Origin: Beroe forskalii
Lineage: Eukaryota; Ctenophora; Nuda; Beroida; Beroidae
DNA length: 64,000 bases
NCBI GenBank assembly: GCA_011033025.1
Contig: WFMF01000499.1
Span: 1-64,000 of the forward strand
Direction: 5' to 3'
Position 1 is the first letter of the stretch; each line of letters starts with the position of its first letter. The position numbers and the translations under genes are program-made. The notes under the pieces are model-generated. The model made no database searches. It was not told where the DNA came from and was given only the letters and a program-made list of their open reading frames with translations. Below are positions 52,101-61,100 of this stretch, piece after piece.

Positions 52101-55100
52101 TCTCATTAACAGCCACAACTCTAAAGTAATCTCTAAAATACTCTAAAAACACTCCCTCCCTTCTCAATCTCGTCACTATCTCATGTACCTTCACTTCTTT
52201 ATCGGATACCAACTTGAAGCAAGTATGAGTCAACGAATCCTCGAGAACTCCTTCAAACCTCTTGTCAGCTGCTATGATTCCCTTGAAAGTGACATTCCTG
52301 TCGTATATGAGCGTTGCCTGAGCATCCAAGTCATCGAGCTGGTCACAAAACCACAGCTTGAACCCGTCAGCCTTCCGCCCGCAGGTGAAGGACCTGTTAG
52401 CGATGTCGTACTGACTATCCTCATGGAACAGGTAGGGTGCCGTGACTTGAGACACGTCGCTCAGTAACCTTCCTTCTCGGACGAGCAGCAGACTGCATTG
52501 TAGGTTGAGGTTCAGACACTTGTGACAGTCGATGGTCACTGAATCGGCAAGTGCGAAGGAATGCGTCAAGTGCCGGTATTTGGAGCTGAACAGGGCAATT
52601 CCGCTGACACACGCGTCAATGTGATGCCAGATGTTGTGCTTCTTGAGAATATCCGAGTACTTCTCGACGGACTCGGTGATACCTTCGCAGGTAGTCCCAA
52701 AGGTCGAGTTTACCATGAACACGTTGTTACGGAGCAGGATATCCTCAAATTCTTGCGGAGTAGTCGTCTCAAAGTCTATCTTGATAACGTTACCAGTTCC
52801 CACGCCCATCATTATTGCTCCTTTATCTATCGAGTAGTGAGAGTTAACCGATGTTACAACCTGTATGGGATGGGACAATCCAGTCCGTTTAGAATCAGGA
52901 TATTTCTTATACCTGGCACAGATCATCCCAACCAGGGTGCAGTAACTCCCGCCCGGTAGAAACAGTCCATTGGCACCCTCACCGTACCCGACGTAGCCCA
53001 TCACCTTGGCGATTATTTGCTCCTCTGCGAAGGTGAAAAGGGGACTACTGCTGAAGGTATGACAGTTCTGGTTGTGGTATGCAACGATCATCTCCGCCAA
53101 GAATGACATTTCCGATCCACCCCCGTATAACTTCGCCATCCAGTTCTTATCCTTTGTTTTGATGGTGTATCGACACACTTTATCCAGCAATGCTTCAAAC
53201 TGGTCTTCCTTGGTGGAGGCTTTGTCAAACACAACCCGTTCTTTCAGTTCCTCAAAGGTACAATACTCAGTGTATGTATCAAGCAGGGCGTTAAGGACTT
53301 GCCCCACTTTTTTTCGCAGCGAGGTATCGGACATGGTCTCAAATAGATTGTACAGGTTAGGCTTTGCGGTTTACGGGTCACAGTTCAAGTTTCTAAAAAA
53401 GCTAAAAAGGAATAATTCAGTGCAATTATTTGAAAGACATTTTGAGCAAGATTGAAGTAAAAATAGATTAACCGAAAATTAACTAGTCATGAAGCCTAAA
53501 AATCAAGACTGCTGAAATTTTGAAAGCACTGGGAAAAGAAAGTTTTAAACTACTAACTTGGAGAAACTTTGAAAGCCATGGGGAAACTTTAAAAGCCATG
53601 GGGAAACGTTGAAAGCCATGGGGAAACTTTGAAAGCCATGGGAAAGCTTAGAAAGCCATGGGGAAACTTTGAAAGCCATGCGAGCTTTGAAAGCCATGGG
53701 ATTCGGAGAGTATTTTATAAAATTAGTTATTAAAGTTTCTTTCCATTGATGTATGGACTATGCTAATGTTAACGGCCACTTAAGCATACCTCTGCAATCT
53801 GCATATATACTGAAATTTCTGATTTCACATACAACAAAAATTAATGAGAGTTGCATGACATCAAATTTCAAAATTTCCTCTCAGCAGCATGCTAAAAGCT
53901 CCCAGTAAATTTGAATCTATTTCTAACAAGTGGAGCAGGGTCTGGGGGCGGCAGCAACCAGGAGCAAGACGTTTTCTATAAATAAATTTCGATAAGATTT
54001 AAACTCTTTCTGCCCTGAAGGTTAGTTATGTGCCTAACCTGGCCAACACGGTGGAGATTTTCGTCTGTATGGAATCGAAATTGTGACAGGTGTTAAAATA
54101 TTGCAAAGATGAAGATTCAAAGTAAAAATTCGAAATGCAAAATGTTTACAGAAATGTGAATGCAGTCGAGTAGGGCATAGTGGGGGTTTTTGTGGCAGCA
54201 GCCCCAGAAGCCAAAAGTAGCCCGGGAAACTAAAGTGGGGATATACTGAAAATATACACAATTATCAGGATTCACTAACAAATCTTATATCTCCCTTGTT
54301 TCTGCCCGTCATGCAGGTCCCCTTTGCAGTTGACTCCCCAATTGTGCTGTGTACGAGGTGCTCCTCTCGTATTCTTTCACCTTTGTACTTCTGTAGTTCT
54401 CCCCTGACATGTTTCGTCTTGAAGTTGTCCCTTAAGTCCCTTAGTTCAGCTGAATCTTCTCCCTTGTCACACTGCTAACTCGTTGCATCTTGAGGATCCT
54501 CTTAGTCTCTAGCCAAGGCGTTATTCCCGACAAACAATAAACATCAGCAACACAATCTAAACCGAGAGGACAGCACAAACTTGATGTGTGTAAACACAGT
54601 CAATATTACGGAAGCTCACGCCTCTTGGAAAGCACTGCATTCTGATTGGTCCTCAGTTCCAGACACCTTGTTTCCCATTCTCTGATTGGTCGCTAAAACA
54701 ACATGTCTCACTGTGATTGGTCCCCTCCTTGAAACGCTAACCTATTGTTATAATATTCCATAACTTCTAACAATGCTCAAACTTCTAACAATGCTCAAAC
54801 TAACTAACTAGGAAACAATAAACTTATTTAACTCAATTGTTATCACGTATTCACATGAGTTTCTAAGAGGTCTTGAATAGTCAACAAAGCATAGAAAAAC
54901 TGGTGTACAAATAGTAATTATAAGCTTCACTATAATATTCTAATATTTACAGTAAACGAGGAACTACAAAATATTCTAAATTCAAAAGTCCAATTATGGC
55001 ATCACCAAAGCTTGTCTCTTGCGTTAGTGACTGGTAACACCAGACACTTACCTGTTGACCCAGCTTGTACTTGCATGGCACACTTGTGACACTTAATCTA

Positions 55101-58100
55101 CTAGCTTCTCCTGGTCCTACCCGACCTATAACTGGCGTGTCCTGATCCTACCTGACCTACTGGCATCTGGAATGATCTTCCCTGACCTAGTGGCTTCTTG
55201 ATCCTACCTGACCTATTAGCGTCTCCAGATCCAACCTGACCTACTGCTGGCGTGTCCTGATCCTACTTGACTTACTGGCGTCTCCTGATCCTACATGAGA
55301 CTTACTTGTAACTTGCTTCTTCTGATCCTATCTGACTTTCTGGTGTCTCCTATCTGACAATATATTATAATCCTGAAGGACTGAATGTTCTAACTCAAAG
55401 ATTACAAAAAGAAGTCAAACCTCATGATCATAAAGGTCTAAGTTTTGGGATAAAACTATACTCTCAACCAGTTTGCTCGATCTGGCAAGCTCTGAAACAC
55501 AGCTTGAATCCTTGACACCAGCATCTAACTCACTGACTCACTGAAATTCAGACGGTCCATTTCGTCTCATTTCAGCCCTGACTTATTTCAGGACGGCAGA
55601 CTGCAAGGACGTGTACATAACACTCCACAAGCTAAGTGTTATCGACATGTTACAGCCACCTGACTCGTCTGCCAAGTATCTCTTCAAGAGTAGACACAGG
55701 GCAAGATATCGAACAAACTCCTCTTTTGATGATTTAACTTTGAATACCAAGAGAATCCGATCAGGTGAGTGTCAGTTTGAAACTCGAAAATGCGCTCGGT
55801 AGTTTATCACTTTATCGTGTTTTGATAAGTGGGCAATCTTATTCGGTCACAGTTTGTGAGTTTAGTTTGCGTACGCCGCGCTGCCTTTTTCTCGTCGAAA
55901 TATGAGGCACATTTCATGAAAACCATTGCGTCACGTACGTTTTATTTTGCTTTGTGCTGATTTCGCGCAATTTTGATATCGACAAAGCTATATTTACTTC
56001 TGTGCACAATATTCATTTTCATTACATCCAATGATATGTTACACGAAACGTGTATAAAATCATAAGATAATTCATAATTCATGAATCTCTTCATACTACA
56101 TCTCAAAACATTCCACGGAAATGGCACCTACTCAGTTTTTAAAACCAGAAAGGTCTATATATGCATATTAAATTAAAACTTCGATAAATTCACATCCCCA
56201 GATAGCCCATCAGGTATCAAATTAAAAGACACAGCAGACAGTGGTAATTCTGGAATACGAGAGGCTTTACCCCTAGAACCCCTGACTGACACAAGCACGC
56301 TCTTAAGTATAGCAAATGATAACTTTGTTCTCATCATGCTCATGACATCTTTGTACTCCTCATTGGTCTTTTCGGCAACTCGTTCAGCCAATCTCCTGTG
56401 AAATATTCTCGCTTGAGGTGCCATACCTCCTGATGTACTGTACACTAGAGGTGTGAAGCTGCACTTCTCCACCTGGATGACCCGCTGTTCGTAGTCCTTC
56501 TTCTTGATGTTCTCATGCTGTGCATACACTGATCCTATGTCCCGGTCCTTGTATGAATCAGCATTGGGATGAAACACCCTGACATCAAACATGGTCTTCT
56601 GGAAGGGTCCCCACAGACCCCGAGCTGAGATGTCGAGACGGGCTTTGTCTTCTGTATTTCCCGGTAGCTGCTGATTGGAGTCAATTGGAATCAGCTCTGG
56701 TTCGGTCTTCACGTCATGACAAACCTCCCTTAGAAACGCAGCATTTGTGTCTCGAACTTTATTGTGCCTGAAGATCAAGTAGCCACCATTTTTACATGTT
56801 AGGGTGTGGTCTACAGAGTTCTTCTTTCCACAAACACAAAATGCTGGAATGTTAGGGATTTGCCAGCCGTACCTCAGCCTGAGTGCATCCCTGAACTCCT
56901 CCTTGTTCAGCACCCAACCAAGGGAACCAATAGGGAGAACAGTGAGCCACGCCCCAGCACCTTTCTCTTGGGCCAAAGTGACAGACTTCTTCAATCTGTC
57001 GGAGGAGCCAGTTTTGACATCATTGAGTTTCCTGAGTAGCCTGACTTCCTTGTCCTTAACTACATCTCTTGTGAGCTCTTCCACAGCCTCGGACTGATAA
57101 CCATCAAGATTTAGCTGCTGGTCAATGATGAGCCTTTTCAGGTTTTCTGTAATCTTTTCAGATGCCTGAAATTCAAAGTCTGCATTTTCAACAGGATTAG
57201 AGATCCCAAGCCCACCTAGTCGAACAGGTAGCGAGAACAGGTCCCTTTCTGCTTGGGAAATCTGTCTTCCTATTACAGCAGGTAGGAAGCTGTTTTTGAT
57301 TGCACTTTCTAGCGGACTGAAAAGCTCTGAAATCGCAGGGATAGTTCTCTGAGCAAATGTCCACCTATGGCAAAGTGCCTTAGTGAAGGCTGTGTATGCT
57401 GACTGTGGGTCATCCTTCCCTATCTCTGATAACTGTTCCACATCTTTCACCCACTTAGCCACCTTTTCTGTCACATATTGCTTGCGAAAATCCTCTGTAC
57501 CTATCACAGCTCCAAGATGACGTTCTCCATCACATGTTATCTTGATACCACATCCCTTGAAGATCTGCCTTGCTGTCTGCACGTGCTCTTTCTTCACAAT
57601 GAGAACTGTTTTTGAAGGCTTAGGATGATATCCATACTGTGGCCCCTTCATACATAAGAAATTCCACCATTTCCTGATTTCATCGAGTTTGCCAGTGGCT
57701 GTGGAGTCATCAGCATACCATATTTGTTGGCAGGCCGAGGAATCCACAGCTGTCGACAGATCAGTGGTTTAGTCCCCAATGCATTGAAAACCATTGCAGC
57801 GACATCCCCCTGTGTACAACCTTCATAAGATCCCATGTACTCCGTTTTCTGACCATCACTGACGACAAGCATTGCTGGTTTCTGATAAGTGTTTACAATG
57901 AACTGATGAAAAGGCGGACATGTTTCTCTGATGTTATGCATAGCCAGCTGCCTGTTGATGGTGTTAAATGCATTCTCTGCATCAACTAATAGTACAGCTT
58001 GGGTGGATGACAGCTCCCATTGCTCTCTGGTAGCATGGATAGAGGCCTCTATTCCTGCCTTCAGACCAGCACAGGTCTGCAGGGGTCCTGCAGCCTGCTG

Positions 58101-61100
58101 GATATCTGACTTAAGAACACCGATAACCAGTTTGCCGACAATTCGCCTCAATACCTCCCCCACACCAACAGGCCTCACCCCAATTCCTCCATGTTTATCA
58201 TTCCCCTTATCCAGGGGTACCAAACGACAAGCAAGAAATTCATCGAGTGTGGCCGGGCTGATGGGCTTAGTACTGATGAACTTAGCAAGCTCAGCGATGG
58301 CTTCACACAACTTCTCTGATGCCTTGCCATATGATCTGCAACACAAGATGTGTTTCCAGGCATCAGCATCAATCAGCGTGGGTCCACCTGAACCGTGCAA
58401 AGTTTTGGCAATCTTGTACACCAACTGACCATCAATTTGTTCAAAAATAACTGGCTGGGGTTCAGGGGCTGTTATATCCATCTTCAACTCTGAGGGCGCT
58501 GGTTTGCCATCCGGATGCTTACAGGCCAAAACTGTTCTTACATTTCGAGTCAGCTTGTGCACCCCTTTCACGTCACTGTTATTGTCTATCAGTTTAACAG
58601 CCTTACCCACTTGTCCCAGCAACATCAGTCTGCTGAATGCTATATGACAACTGACCTCCTTCTTCTTCATGGTTTGAGCTAGACGACTCTGAATTTCCCT
58701 TGCTTCTTCCATGAGACCCTGTACAATTCATAAGTACAGATAAAATTATATTCCGCTTTCAGGGCTTCATTTTTCAATGTATAATTAAATTCCTACTATA
58801 CCTACTATTTTATGTTACCTCAACTACAGATAGCCAGCATTTGCCGATGTCACCCCATAAGAACGAGAGTGATATGAAGGCACTGGTTAGCATACGGATT
58901 GTAGACAACATGATGGATACAGAGGTTCGAACATTTCTTATGAACAAACACATTTTTCGGATTACTCCGGATTTTATCCCGCATCATTACTTTAGTGCAA
59001 TTAATAGCTTCTGTGCAATTTAATTGCATTGTTATAAGCCTCGAAGATTTTGCCATTAAGATAGTGATTCAACCTCATAGAGTTTGACCGTAATCCTATC
59101 AACAGGTGATGATTACACACTGATTCCGTTCCAGGGCGAAATATCAGGGAAGTGCGTGGTAGTTGATCTGAACTGTGTGGACATGACAGTAAACCTCCAA
59201 ACGTGGGTGATGCTGCTGGACTTCATGACCTTTTCCTCGACGAGCTCTGAGAAGGTTGTCCGAGGCTCGCAAGCAGTCTCGGACTTCCTCCACGATATGA
59301 GTGATAGTAGCAAGACAACCGAGCAGCTGCGGGTTAGTTTTTCTGGGTGTATTGAAATTGTTTGTCGTGGATTCGGATAATATCGGGCATCATTTTGGGT
59401 AAATGGTCAGAAACAATAAGACAGACGATGGTTTTATGATGGACTAATATAGTTTTTTTTGGCGTTAAATTGTCCATTGTACGGGAGCGGGAGTTAGTTA
59501 ACATTGTATTCCAGGCACCGTCTGACGAAGATAAGCCAGAGAAGACGACAATATGTGTTCAGATGAAGGAATGGAACATAACACTCAATAAAAAGGAGTA
59601 TCAGCTGGCACTATGCCAAATCGAGGGTGTATCTTTGACGCTTTCTGTTGACCCGAATGTGGTAAGTATGATAAATTTTCGGATATTTCATTAAGTAGAA
59701 CCTTTGATTGATGTGTAACTATATTTTCAATTTGTGTATCCCAATACACACATGGTTTTTTTAAATTAATCAAAGCGACTATAAAGTTGGAAATAGGGAT
59801 TATTTAACAGAGAGAGAATATTATACGGAATAAATTATATGATTTCATCCCACTGTTTGCACCATCAAGCACTCTTTGCATCATCAATCGAGATCGATAA
59901 TAAAATCATCAGTGAAAACACCATCTTCGCTACAAATGACCTTATTAGCAGCCCAGAGGGTAATCGAGTATTCCCCTCCTGAGGTCTCTGTAAATTCCGC
60001 CATGTGCTGAACGTTCACGCACTCATGTCCGGCTGGTATCTCAGCTTTCACCTTCTCAGTCCATCTCCACTCTTCCATCTTCTCCTCCCACCCCGATACG
60101 GTCTTACCTCTCGTTAAAGCCTCATCCATGTAATCCATGATACTATCGGAGTTCTCTCTGTTCACGTTGTCCACCAGTAGCGCTTCCTGGAGTGAGCTTC
60201 TGAGTGCATCTCCGTATGGTCCCAAGTTAGGAATGGGATCAGAGGTAGAAGCACCCCGCATCAGACCATGCTCTGCAACAAAGTCCCACTCCATCCCTTG
60301 CTGATTCCATCTGTCGTCCCTGGTACCACGACAACGGGTAGTGTAGATCCTCACGGTGAACCTCGGGACCAACTTCCAGAGTTGAGCATCGCTGAACGCA
60401 TCTCCGCCCCAGATCTTCACTTCACTCTGTTTCTTTGCTGGATTCACCACTCTGTCCTTTTGATCATAGTTGCAGCTGTAAATATAGAAATAGCCGTCTT
60501 TTTCTCTCGAAGGAGTCATTTTCCAAAGCTGCCTATCTTTATTTCTACTGTTCCACGCACCTAGATTGTGGTCCTTGTTCGACATCGTCCAGCCTGTCCA
60601 CTTCTCATTAACCCAATAGTAGCACCCTGGACGGCTAGGCTCAGCTTCCAAGATCCAGACCTGACCACGGTAATAGGCTCCGTTATAGCCGATCATACCA
60701 CCCCAATCGTCATCTTTAAGTGTTAGTCTGGAATTCTTGTGGTATTTGTTGTAGAAGAGGAATTGGTTGTTGGCAATGAAAGTGTAACTGAGTGTCTCTC
60801 CAAGTAGGGCAAGAGTCGTTAAAATGATAAGCATTTCTTGATGTGTTTCAGTTTTTGGTGTGGAAGTAATACAGCAATCTGTCTCAAAATGCAAAGAGAA
60901 AAATAGCCGTGAATCAGAAAACAATTATTGCTTCATAATAATGGAGCAATCTTAATTATTATGCACTGAGTTTTGCTATAGCAGCTGCGTCACTGTGTGA
61001 GTTGTAAAGTTGCTAAATTTCACAGCTTTAATACAATCAGTTTATCGGAATTTCAAGTTATATTACCAAGAATTTCGATGTCTCGTTGTTTCGTTGTAAG

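Noticed and set aside
59104..59134. Upstream acceptor for VPS13D exon 32 (CAG|GTGATG)
   Set aside because: The required phase 0 leads straight into a stop; the acceptor at 59134 keeps the frame and the homology.
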